DNA from: Coffea arabica
Lineage: Eukaryota; Streptophyta; Magnoliopsida; Gentianales; Rubiaceae
Assembly (NCBI RefSeq): GCF_036785885.1
Contig: NC_092329.1
Span: forward strand, 3,286,001-3,350,000
Reading direction: 5' to 3'
DNA length: 64,000 nucleotides
Under the pieces are notes generated by a model. That model saw only the letters and a list, made by a program, of their open reading frames with translations, was not told the DNA's origin and ran no database searches. Made by a program: the position numbers and the translations under genes. Of the stretch, positions 1 through 10,722 are shown piece after piece (the stretch's first letter is position 1; each line of letters opens with the position of its first letter).

Positions 1-803
1 GTACTTTTGTGAGTATGATTTCGGCATATGGTTTAGCTAGAATGGTTGGTGAGGGAAACCGTATTTTCTCTAGAATGATAGAAGAGCATCATATATCACC
101 ATGTTTAGACCATTGTGCAGCAATGGTAAATTTATTTGGACGCTCTGGTATGCTGGAAGATGCAGTTGATTTCATTAACAACATGACAATTGAGCCCAAT
201 TCTTCTATCTGGGCTGCCTTACTAACTGCTAGTCGTGTTCATGGAAATATTGAATTGGCTGTCTATGCCGGGGAACGGTTACTGGAACTCGAACCAGAAA
301 ATGCTTTGATCTATCAGTTGGTCTTACAATTGTATGCATTATCTGGGATTCCTGAGGATTCTTTTAAAGCAAAAGAGCCTAGAAAAATGAAAGATGCTAA
401 GGAATGTCTTGGTTGGAGCTGGATTGAAGACGAAAACACAGTGCAGTCCTTTGTTGGTGGCTCTCAATGTCAGCAGATTAATTGGGTGATGCACTCTTGG
501 ATAAAGCGCATGGCTCCAAAGAGCAAGAGGTCCGATTTGTCAAATGGGCTTCCGGTTGAGGAAGAGGAGAGTGAAGCATTAAGTGGGGTTCATAGTGAAA
601 AACTTGCATTTGCTTTTGCCCTCTCTAAATCTTCAAGTGCATCCATATGTATGCGAGTTGTGAAGAACATGAGAATGTGCAAAGGCTGCCATGAGACTGC
701 CAAATTTATTTCAAATACCTATAGGCGTGAAATATATCTGTGTGACTCGAAGTGCTTGCACCATTTTAGAGATGGGCACTGTTCTTGCAATGATTATTGG
801 TAG
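1..803 (+). CDS. PPR protein, E/DYW class, C-terminal part (5' end outside window)
   Basis: Pentatricopeptide-repeat proteins of the DYW class bind organellar transcripts, and their C-terminal domain deaminates C to U. The reading frame is open to the left edge (codons start at base 3), so the true start lies upstream and the first in-frame ATG here is not the gene start. Visible in order are the last PPR/L-type repeats (CAAMVNLFGRSG, then EPNSSIWAALLTA), the E/E+ region with WSWIE, and a DYW domain. The deaminase zinc-site HSE is at 591-599, the CxxCH motif (CKGCH) at about 678-692, and the protein ends CSCNDYW at 783-800 before a TAG stop. All signature residues are present, so it looks functional. 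It resembles Arabidopsis At1g19720 (DYW7), and the neighbouring JAL3-like gene supports that, but orthology is inferred from memory. The editing target is unknown. Confidence 0.93.
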   Translation, partial: TFVSMISAYGLARMVGEGNRIFSRMIEEHHISPCLDHCAAMVNLFGRSGMLEDAVDFINNMTIEPNSSIWAALLTASRVHGNIELAVYAGERLLELEPENALIYQLVLQLYALSGIPEDSFKAKEPRKMKDAKECLGWSWIEDENTVQSFVGGSQCQQINWVMHSWIKRMAPKSKRSDLSNGLPVEEEESEALSGVHSEKLAFAFALSKSSSASICMRVVKNMRMCKGCHETAKFISNTYRREIYLCDSKCLHHFRDGHCSCNDYW

Positions 804-2088
804 TTTGGGGATGAACACAACAATTGTTCTGTTGATAGCATTATACTTTCTCAAGGAAATCACAGAGGCACAAGTTGAAGGGCTGAAGTGTAGCTGAAGG
901 TAAGGAAGCCAATTCTCCTGTAAGAACAGGATCTGATACCATGGTAATTGACTTCTTGAGTTGCTATTCTTTTTGTAGATATTGCAGCAGCGTTGTCACA
1001 TAATTTTGGATATTGTCATTTGTAAATGAGCGAGTCATCTGAAATCTAAAGTTTTGATACCAGGCTGTGTAACAATACCGCTCCAGAATGTACATAATAT
1101 TGCAACTGTGTAACAGTGGTCAAACTGCATACCACGTTTTGTAATGATAAAATGATTTTCACTCTTCTACTTGGACAGTTGGCAGCCAGCAGGTGTTCTG
1201 TAATTACAAGATTATGACATTCCTAATTAATGTATAATCCTGCAATTTTTTTTTTTTTTAAAAAACAGTAGGTACTTTGTTCTCCTTTCATCAAATGAAA
1301 AAATGATCAGAATATGGGTCATTCAATGTACGCATAGCTCACAATGACCCTTCAAAAGTAGTACTGACGTTTTACAATCTAACTGGAGGATAAACATTGC
1401 GTGTTATTCAATTGAAGAGCTTTACCATAAGCAAAGTTATTCTGGAAATTTGAAATCGAACTTATCCACCGGTGGAAAATTTGTCCTCCCCACCCCACCC
1501 TACCCTTAGCCCATTTTTTGTTCCTTATTGAGGAATAAGACAAGAACTCAGAGCACCACTTCACATCAGATAAGAGAATATACTTTCCCGACAGCTTATA
1601 GCAACAAAAGAAGCCTCATAAATCAGCTTCAAGTGAAAATGTACCAAGACAAACTTTACAGAATCTATTCTGGATATGTGGTCTGGAAAAAAAAATAAGA
1701 ATCAAGTCTTCTGCGGTATAGCTGTGTTGCAGCCATGAAAATGAAGGTTCGGATGATCAAGACGTTTATGCTTACAACGAAAGTGGAGCATTTAGATTTT
1801 TGGCTTTATTATAGAATACAGGCGTCCCCTCACCAATGTCGCTTTTACAGCAGGAATACGGTATTTATCAAGGCTTTGTCATGTTTGGGAATCAAATTCT
1901 CTACTTTTGTACTGTTTCCCTCCTAAAGGGGATCACCGAATTCCTAGTCAAGCACCTGAAACTTTTCACAATCATCACTACAAACTCCTCTGTCATCGGC
2001 TCCATATATTTAGATGCATCTTCAGTTCTTCACCGTCATTCCACAAGCATTCAAGCTCTGACAGTCTACCGCTGGCCCTCTGCACTTA
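804..2088. other. PPR 3' region and JAL3 upstream/leader, no coding gene seen
   Basis: The first few hundred bases are probably the PPR 3' UTR. From about 1250 on the sequence is AT-rich with an A/T homopolymer run. The stretch of about 1735-2088 is probably the promoter and 5' leader of the lectin gene. Short ORFs here have no recognisable family. Confidence 0.55.
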
Positions 2089-4546
2089 ATGATGGTAAGA
2101 CTAAATTTTGTTACAATAATAATAATAATGGCTATCAAATGAACTTTTCTCTAATGTTGTTTATCACATTAGTAATGAATTATCGTTTTCAGGAATACGG
2201 AAAACATTCCATTTCTGTAGGTCCATGGGGAGGTCAAGATGGATATCACTGGGACGATGGAGTATACTCCACTGTAAGGCAATTGGTGATAGCTCATGGT
2301 GCAGGCATTGACTGCATTCAGATTGAATATGACAGGAATGGCACCTCAATGTGGTCAGAAAAGCATGGCGGCAATGGAGGCGCTAAAATTGACAAGGTGA
2401 GTTTCTCAAAATATGGTTGAGCGGCTGGCTTTCTCCGAATCAGTTTTTTAATGACTAACTTCATGTTATCTGATCATATGCTGATTGCCAAAGTTTGCTT
2501 GTATGTCACTGTTTGCATGATTTGCAGGTCAGGCTAGATTATCCGAACGAGTTTCTAACGTCCATTCATGGATTTTATGGTAGCTTGCAAGAATGGGGGC
2601 CTATCTTTATTCGATCTCTTACATTTGAAAGCAACAAAAGATCATACGGACCTTATGGTATCGAACAGGGGACGTACTTCACATTTCCAATGACTCAAGG
2701 CAAAATTGTAGGGTTCCATGGAAACTGTGGCTGGTTTCTAGATGCTATAGGAGTTCATTTGGAGCCTCTCACCAACCTGATTCCATCAAATTCCATAATG
2801 CATTCGCAAAACTATGTTGTCCAGGGGGCGGAAACATACGAGTACTCAATGCTACAAGGTAATCTCGGGAATAGCTATGATCTGATTCTTGCAGTGAGGC
2901 AGAAGGGGCAGTATCGTAGTAATTCTACTCCAGAAAATTGGTCGAGGCAAACTTCAAACTCAAGCGAGTTCAGCCGGGTGGAATCCCAAAACAAGGTACA
3001 TAGACCGCTTTACAACTTAGTTTTGCACTAGTCCTTTGTACGATGCTGCTGAATATGATTCGTTATGCAACCATATTCCAGGATGTCGATGTGGTTCCGT
3101 CCAAGATTTCGAGAGTACCCTCAGAAAATGTACAAGGAGTCATGACATATGGACCCTGGGGTGGTAACGGTGGCACTCTGTTTGATGATGGAGTCTATGA
3201 CGGAATCCGGGAAATTCACTTATCTAGAAACATAGGAATCGTTTCCATAAGAGTTTGTTATGATCTGAACGGGCAGCCTCAATGGGGAAGCAAAAATGGC
3301 GGTAGTGGTGGATATAAATCTGACAAGGTAAAATGAAATACTGCTTAGTTGCCATGTCAGAGATATGCTGGTTTTGTTGTAGCTCTATATCACTTGATCA
3401 CTGAAAATTTTCAACATTTGGCAGATAGTCTTCAACTATCCATCTGAAATCTTGACTCACATAACAGGCTACTATGGCCCTGCAATGGGTATGGGGCCTA
3501 ATATTATCAAATCTCTGACTTTCCATACTACAAACTGGAAACACGGTCCCTTTGGAGATGAACAAGGACAATCATTTTCGACCAAACTGAGAGGGGGAGT
3601 GATTGTGGGAATTCATGGACGGAAGGGATTGTTTCTTGATGCAATTGGTGTTCATGTATTAGAAGGCAAAGCCACTCCAGTATCAAGTTCTCCATCCGGC
3701 TCCATTGCTCAGAGAGGACCGTCCATCAATGAAGCTGACAACACTCCACAATGGTCCTTCAAATTAGGAAGGCACGGACTAATGCAGGAGGTACTCTCTT
3801 TTTTTGTTTTTTTTGTTTTTTTCAGGTGACAACACTCCGCGATGGTCCTTCAAATTTTGTTACTCTTTCTTCTCAGGCTGTCCAGCGAGTAGTGAAAGAT
3901 CCAGCTCCTTACGGACCAGGTCCATGGGGCGGTGTGGGTGGGAAACCATGGGACGATGGAGTATTCACAGGGATTAAACAGATTATTTTGACTATGAGAG
4001 AGGCCATCTGCAGCATGGAAATTGAGTATGATAGAAACGGACAATCTGTGTGGTCAGTGAGACATGGTGGTAATGGAGTAACAGCAACCAGGGTAAAAAC
4101 ATTACGTTCACTAGCAAGCTAATTTTGCCCACTGAGGCTGAGCTGATTGCTTACTTTGCAAAAACACACATGCATTTTTATCTTTTCTACCCACTGCCTT
4201 GCCTTACTATTATGGTTTCCGACATTGTTCTGTTAATCTACTACAGGTAAAACTAGAGTATCCTCACGAGGTATTAACTCGAGTAAGTGGATACTATGGT
4301 CCTGTCAACAAAGACCAGGGGACACAGGTCATCAAATCTTTAACCTTTCACACGAGTAGGAGGATGTGTGGTCCGTTTGGCGAGGAGTTGGGAAACTATT
4401 TCAGCTCAACAACCACAGAAGGAAAGGTGGTAGGGTTTCATGGGAAGAGTGGGATGTACCTGGATGCCATCGGAGTGCATATGCAACATTGGCTGGGGAA
4501 TCAAAGGTCGTCCAGACCATCATACCTCACGAAAATATTCTCTTGA
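2089..4546 (+). CDS. JAL3: Jacalin-related lectin with three jacalin domains (JAL3-like)
   Basis: Mannose/glucose-type jacalin lectin, likely cytosolic or nuclear since no signal peptide is seen. Exons: 2089-2094, 2193-2396, 2528-2995, 3082-3327, 3425-3790, 3877-4092, 4247-4546. Every junction is GT-AG and phase 0, giving 601 residues. Each domain is split over two exons: GPWGG...DDGVY (residues about 10-70) with a VRLDYP...DAIGVHL part, then repeats of the same pair starting at about 250 and 440. All three halves keep the GxxGxxxDDG and YYG/FYG turns. The start is the least certain part: a tiny ATG-ATG exon spliced to EYGKH matches the usual beginning of this family, but a different leader exon is possible. 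The linker around exons 5-6 holds a 30-bp duplication. It lies directly downstream of the PPR gene on the same strand, as JAL3 (At1g19715) does in Arabidopsis. Confidence 0.92.
3736..3856 (+). repeat. 30-bp duplication spanning the exon 5/intron 5 junction of the lectin gene
   Basis: Bases 3736-3765 (exon 5) and 3827-3856 (intron 5) are nearly the same: both read tgacaacactccrcratggtccttcaaatt in outline, with a period of 91. The second copy now sits in front of a pyrimidine run and the chosen acceptor at 3876. An AG at 3824-3825 would give an intron of only 35 bp, too short for normal plant splicing, so 3877 is taken as the exon start. Confidence 0.8.
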
Positions 4547-5437
4547 TCATTCATTCATGCTTCAGTTTTTTCCCTTTTTTTTTATCCATTTAGCTGAAGA
4601 TTACATCCGAGAACTGCAGGAACAGCAGTACTGATTTCAGTATTGTTTAACTTCAATTTTTATCCTCTCGAGATAATTACTGAGAAATAGGATATCCAGC
4701 CTTGACCAAGTTTGACGCTCCCTACTCCTCTTCTGCATTATGACACTCTTACTGCGGCTGTGTTAGTTGCGCTATAAGTTTGCAGAGACACAGCTCTCTA
4801 GTCTGTGCAATGAAGCTAAGCTTGCCGAGGAAACTCTTCAATTTCAATCAAGATAGAGCGTATCAAGGTGTGTTATCACCTTGTAACAAGCTAAATCCAC
4901 ACAAGACATCATCTGAATGTACTCCACGGAAGCACATGCCTTCGGCTCTAGATGATTTCTGCAAGCACCATCGCTCAACACCAAAACATAAACCAGCCAT
5001 GTCAAGATGATGTTTGGTTTTTTTTTTTTTTTTTTTATATAAAAAAAAGGTTTTAAAGGTGTGATATTTGTAACACACTATTTGAAAGGCGGGGCGTAGA
5101 GAAGGGCGAGGGCGAGGACATCTTCAGACTTGACGTTCCTAGCTCCCAAGGCAACGTAACAACAGCAGCTGGGTTCCGATTCACACAGCCAATTAATAAT
5201 ATTAATACAGCATACACCAAAGATCGCCACCTTACAGCAGCTTTTATATATTTGCTTAGACTTAACAAAGCCCGGAAGCCAACTAGGGCATTCCAATACA
5301 GGGTTCCTTTTCTAAAAGTTTTAGAAAGTCCTCGACCTTCCTAATCCATCGACCAGGAAAGAAACGTGAACTTTTTGGACCCAAACATGGATAAGGTAGT
5401 GTTAGAGGTCTTAACAGCAATCAGTAACAATGGGTCA
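4547..5437. other. Intergenic between lectin and E2 genes (convergent 3' ends)
   Basis: The lectin 3' UTR and the E2 3' UTR converge here. There is a T/A homopolymer block at about 5018-5048. No protein family, RNA gene or mobile element is recognised. Confidence 0.5.
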
Positions 5438-7679
5438 TTACACTTTATCATCATGGAACCACCATCGTGTCTCCTTTGGAGATCTGCCATTTCTACAATT
5501 CTTCACATAGCGATCATTATCCGCTGGGCGTTGCTGCAAAGGAAAAACCTTGTGAGAGAAAAAAATTTCACTAAAAGGAGCACTGCTCAAGCATATTGAT
5601 AAAGGAAGCACAGCAGAAAACTTCAGACCAAACACACCTTTACAGTAGAGCTGGATAACATGGAAAGAATGCTGATGCAAATCGAACTGACAGTCATTGC
5701 TGGGGACCAGGAGTCATACAAAATGTCTGCCACCGTCACAACCATGATATGAGAAGCAGCAAGAGTTTAACTAGTATTTTTTATTCTGAAGTACCATGAT
5801 TGAATTGCATAGAAGACTAATATTAACACATGCAGAAGCATAACTAGAAAAATTACTAATTCATCTTTCCAATCTGAAGCTCAGTTTTTTATCCTTCCAA
5901 TCTGAACCTAATTTTTCATCCTTCCATTCTGAAATCTGAGTTTTGCAATCATTTATACCCAATATGGTATAATTATGGTTACCAGTCTGTTTATCTGTGG
6001 GTAAAGATAATAACTAAACAGAGCAAACAAGATATATATATATATATAAAATTAAAACGATTCCTGCACTAAACCGCCTTCAAGCCACTGCTATATCAAT
6101 AACAAAGTTAGATAATGTTCAATTGATTTGCAGTTCAGCATGATTGAGAGAGATTTGCATGACAAACATCCATGCCAACTCATCTTGTTCAAAACTTAGA
6201 AACTCTGGGCAGTACCATAAGCACATTGCTAGACGATGAATAAACACAAGTGTACACCATTCTTCAGGCAAATGTATCATCCCGTAGCTAATTACAACCA
6301 CAGACCAGGGAAACAAAACGCCTCCAGATGCAAGCACCACAAACATCAAACTTTTACCCCAAATCATCAAATATATAACCCTCGGGACTTAGAATGAGAA
6401 CCAAAACTTTCCAAAATGTCCAAGGAATGTAAGACATCTAGCTAACATCAAATGTATGACATTCTTCACATATATGAAACTCCAATAACTTTCCCAATGG
6501 TCCAAGGAAAGTAAATCCAACATTCTTTAAACCAAAGTAGCCAACAACTTTACCCTAATGTCTCTGAACGTAAAATCCACATAAAATCTATCTTTGGCTT
6601 CATAACCCATCCAATTTTAACATTATAAGATAAACCTATGGAGGGAGGTTTATTCATTTCAATCACTAACATGTACTCTATAGCTTAGAAATATATTCCC
6701 TCTTTCTTGGTGAAAAAGCAGTAATACATGTAACAACAAACCAAAGCCATTTCATGAAATTAGTATCCTTCAATTTTCTCCTCTATTCTGAAACAATTCA
6801 CTGCATCATCATCGTTTAACCAAGAAGGGAAAAAGAATCTAAGAGGGCAGAAGACGACAATCAACGTTGAACATAAGTGCCAATGAAAGTAAGCAAAAGG
6901 AGTAACGATACAAACCTAAACAGATATGTCCGTTGCTATAAATATGAGGGTGCAGTGGAGCCGGAGAAAGAAAAATAACCTGCTCAACAATCCCAAACCA
7001 AAAATAATAATAATGACAAATATGAGAATGCTACTTAAAAACTGAACCACCACGCAAAAGCTATTAAAAGCAGCAAAATCCCATAAATTCTTATAAAATC
7101 AAAAGCCCAACAAAACCCACATCATAAAAGCCAGAAACAAAATTTCCCTCAGAAATTTTTTGAAAATTAAAACATTAAAAAAAAAAAGGGACTTGCATTT
7201 AACCTGAGGGGCTTCCATAGGGTAATGCTCGGGGAAATCAACCTGAAGCTGATAAGTCTCATTAGCATAAAGCGTTCCCGGTGCACCGTTGACTTCAATT
7301 ATCCACCTGTACTCCAACCCCATCATCATTTATACAAAAAAAAAAAAAAAAATCTCATTTCGAAATTCTGAGCAATGGTTCTGAGGACAAGGGGGAAAAG
7401 GAAAAAGAAAAGAAAGAACCTTTGTAAATTATCAGTAACTTTGTGCTTAAATCCAGCCGGGGGATTCACCTGCCACTCCACCAGCTCCTTCTGTAGGCGG
7501 TTGCATGCGATCTTGCTCAAACCCTAGGCCTCATTTTAAAACCCCCAATTAAAATCACCCAAATATTTAGATAACATAATCAACAGTTTTAACCAAAAAC
7601 AAAAATTTGAAAACTAACGTTCTTATGCATGTACAGGAATAGGTTTTACCTTACGGGAAGAAGGAGAAGAGCTACTCAT
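5438..7679 (-). CDS. UBC16: Ubiquitin-conjugating enzyme E2, UBC15-18 / UBE2W type
   Basis: E2 enzyme that takes ubiquitin from E1 by thioester and passes it to substrates with an E3. Exons read on the minus strand: 7650-7679, 7420-7523, 7204-7306, 6916-6979, 5638-5726, 5438-5533. All introns are GT-AG and the phases join to 161 residues, the usual size of this plant group. The UBC fold spans nearly the whole chain: KIACNRLQKEL helix, DNLQRWIIEV, YPMEAPQV, then HPHIYSNGHICLDIL with catalytic Cys99. The usual HPN triad is HPH, as in human UBE2W, which ubiquitylates protein N-termini. This is a family trait, not a defect. The C-terminus NGRSPKETRWWFHDDKV is typical. Its position next to a CKX5-like gene matches At1g75440 (UBC16) and At1g75450. 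Choice among UBC15-18 rests on that memory. Confidence 0.95.
5861..5946. repeat. Three imperfect tandem copies of a ~29-bp unit in an E2 intron
   Basis: The units share the core ccttccaatctgaa and each ends in a T-rich stretch. They lie in the 1.19-kb intron between E2 exons 4 and 5 (5727-6915). This intron otherwise shows only AT-rich sequence and a short TA microsatellite near 6034. Confidence 0.7.
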
Positions 7680-7889
7680 GGCGTCCGATTTTTTTTTTTT
7701 TTTCCCCAATGCAGAGAGAAAAAGTCTATTGAGAGAGAGTGGGATGGGCGAGTGGGCGCATGTGTTAGCGAGACTGTCTGCTGGGGCGGGGCGAGAACAT
7801 GCTCAACTTTTAACTGATCTGGAACGCCCTTTTTTTTTTTTTTAGTGGGGAATAAATTTTTACTTTGAAAATTTCAGTTTGTCCGTTTA

Positions 7890-8258
7890 AGTTTCGTTTG
7901 GGAGTGAAGGATTTGGACAGAAAAGAAGAGAAAGTTAACTTTTCCTTTATTTGTTAGTTTTTAGTAGGAAAGAAAAGAAGGGAAATGGAAGGATTTGAGA
8001 GGATGAATAGTAGGCAAAATTTTTCCTCCCAAATTGGAGAGAAATGGAGAGAAAGTTGAAAAAAACTTGTGAAAACTTTTTAAAATATCTATTTTGTCCT
8101 TAAAAATGTCTGGAACAAATATTTAATGATTATCATATTCAAAATCATTTCACTAATTTTCAAAACTCCCAAACAACAAAACAATCATTTCTCTTCTCTT
8201 CTCTCATAACTTAAGTTTTCTCTTCTTCTCTTTTCTATCCTAAACTCCCAAACTTAGC
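7890..8258. mobile_element. MITE-like non-autonomous DNA transposon with imperfect inverted ends
   Basis: The left end has gtttgggagt at 7896-7905 followed by aaggat and an A/G-rich run. The right end has the reverse complement actcccaaac at 8244-8253 preceded by atccta and a T/C-rich run. The two arms stay complementary in outline for roughly 45 bases. About 370 bp, AT-rich, no ORF. I could not settle a target-site duplication, so the superfamily is open (hAT or Mutator MITEs are candidates). Confidence 0.6.
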
Positions 8259-8884
8259 CAAGGTTGTATCAATCGAACTACCTTACTATCATGTGAGGGT
8301 GAGGAGGATTGCCTCTAGTCTCTTGCAAGAATACAAGAGGTTGTGTGGATTGCGATCTCTAAAGAAATTTTGGAGAAAATTATTGTGATGCTTCTTAAAA
8401 TATAATATATGTGAAGTAAAATGTTGATTGAAAAATAGTATGTAAAATAAATATTCATAAAAAATAAAGAATTTTCTCCCAAAAAGTAGCAGTCGAAACA
8501 GAATCTAAACTTCCATAATTAGATCCTTATATATTACTGACAATTTTCTCTTCTTTTTTTTTTTAAAAAATGCAATTGAACTGAGTACAATTAGCAAGTG
8601 CTAATTTGTTTAAAATGTTAAATCCTTTTTTAAATTTTGCAATTAAAATGGTTAAACAATAAAAATACTTTTAAAAGTCGGTAAAATTTCCTTGCTTTAT
8701 TTTTTTTGGGAGGGTTTGATGGAATGGATTGAGTGCTATATTTTGTAGATCAAAAAAATTTTTTTTTTTTAAAATAAGTGTGCCTTTTTTCCATTTTGAC
8801 GGAATTAGAAAGTTACACTATAAAAAAAATGTTGAGCAATAAACTCACAGAATTTGGAGTGCTTAATTTAGACCAAAAAAAAAA

Positions 8885-8965
8885 AAAACTGGTTGAGGCC
8901 TCAGGACATTAGTCTTGAGTTCAAATCCTTACTTTATAGCAATGCCATTAGGCCAATGAGACAGA
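8885..8965. repeat. Possible tRNA-derived SINE scrap
   Basis: After an A run comes a stretch with a box-B-like gagttcaaatcc (about 8918-8929) and weak similarity to a box A upstream. No second copy in the window matches it well, so this is only a suggestion. Confidence 0.2.
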
Positions 8966-9268
8966 AAAGTATACCAAAAAAAAAAAATTATATAAATGAC
9001 CTTATTCAAAATTTACCATCCAATATCTGCTAATATACTGGAAAAATAATAAAGAAATGTATTTTAACGTCAAAATAATCCCGTGCATCAAAACTGTGAA
9101 TGATTATTGTTTCATAACTTTTGCTGAAGAGATAGAAACGAAAGATTTCCGGTGTTTAGGAAATGAGTGAACCAAAACTGGAATAATTTCTTGAGATGAT
9201 CAACTCTCCGCTGATAAGATCGAACAAATGGGAATCTTACAAAACAAAAGGAGGGGAAAAAAAAAAAG

Positions 9269-9293
9269 GGAGAGAGAGAGAGAGAGAGAGAGA
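9269..9293. repeat. GA dinucleotide microsatellite
   Basis: An uninterrupted (GA)n run of about 24 bases follows an A/G-rich stretch. It lies in intergenic DNA. Confidence 0.95.
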
Positions 9294-10722
9294 ATGAAAA
9301 TGGACAGCTAATTCAATAATGTTTTATATTTGTCAAGTTGGAGCATCAGATTTAAAATTCTCATAAGTCAAAAAATGATGGATAAGGGTAATATATTCCA
9401 GTGAATCGCATGCTTTATTTATTCTTCTGACTTCAGATTTATTCGCCCTTTATTGGAAATCCAGAAGGGAAAACAATAACAATAATGGCTCCATTATTAC
9501 GACCGGACCCTAGAAAAAATTGACAGCATAAAATGCTTCTCTCTTTTCCTACACATGGGAAAGCTGGAGCAAACGTAAGCGCAATTGTGGGTATGGCTTT
9601 TCTTTTGGGTCTAGATAGGATCCATCGCTTATGGGCCCGTTATAAATTGGGTAAGGGCGACTTTGATTGATATGATTTTTTTTTTTGGGTATTGTCTGAA
9701 GCTGGTTCCCATGTTTGAAAGTCTCACAGTCACAGGTCAAGTCAAGTGGGTGACAGATCTTGGGCCCAGCGTCACTCAAAATTAGACACATAGCTAACCC
9801 ATTTGAACACTCAAAAACAACAGCAAATTTTTTTTTTTTGGGGGGTTGGTTTTGAGCATCATATTATAGAAAGAACAAGTATAATTCCAGGTTTTTCCTC
9901 TTTTAGGACACAACGATTACTTTCTCTGAGTAAAACAAAAGGAAATTTAGAATATGGCGTTCTGAAATCCGAGTCTTACATTTCCTAATTGCTTTCAAAC
10001 AAAATTGGTAGAGGTTTAGCTTTTGCAGTTGACATGTTTATTCCCTTTTCAAAAGTCGTTCCCAAATCCATGCCGCTGAAGGGGTAAGTTTCTTCCAGGT
10101 TTATGAATCCTTTTTGTTTTCCAATGTATAGCTGCGCTTATAGCTTTTTACTTTTTTTTGTTAATTAGGTAACCAACATGATTGGGTCTTTTCTCACCAA
10201 TAGGACTTGTGTAAGCATAGCATTGCATCCCGTTTTAAAGAAGAAGATTTATTAGGCTTCTCTTTGTGTTTGTGTGAGTTTCTCAGTTTTATAATTTTGT
10301 TCTGCAGAATGGTATTTGGGTTTTGCTTATCCTGCTTATGAGTGCTTCAAAACCGTTGGGAAAGTCTGTGAATTTTGAGTGGGTGGTCCGTGAATGCTAT
10401 AATTGATTAGTTTAAAGGCCAAGGAGGGTCTAATTTGCCAGCTCTAGCTGTGGTACAAGCCGGCCTCTATCAACCCAAAGGCAAAAATGATGGCTCTGGA
10501 TGCTCCGTCATTTTCGATCTTTCATTACTGCATATTAAATAAAAAGGATACATGTGATGGTAATAGATGATATGATTTGGTACGAAAGGAGACAAACATC
10601 AACAAAAGAAACAGCCACACGAAGAAACTAGAAAATGTGCTTGAAGAGTGGTTCACCAGAATTGTAGTTGAGATCATCAGACGCTCGTCAAAGCTGTTGG
10701 CTGACCAGTCCTGCAATGCCGC

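Larger units (their letters stand above)
7680..10722. other. Intergenic: shared upstream side of E2 and downstream side of NAR1
   Basis: Holds the E2 promoter side (7680-7850, with two T homopolymers), a MITE-like element at 7890-8258, AT-rich DNA and a GA microsatellite. I see no coding exon. Short ORFs at 9549-9988 have no family features. Confidence 0.5.

Noticed and set aside
3791-3825. 35-bp intron in the lectin gene ending at the first AG
   Set aside because: Below the usable size for plant introns. The next AG at 3876 gives a normal 86-bp intron and the right frame.
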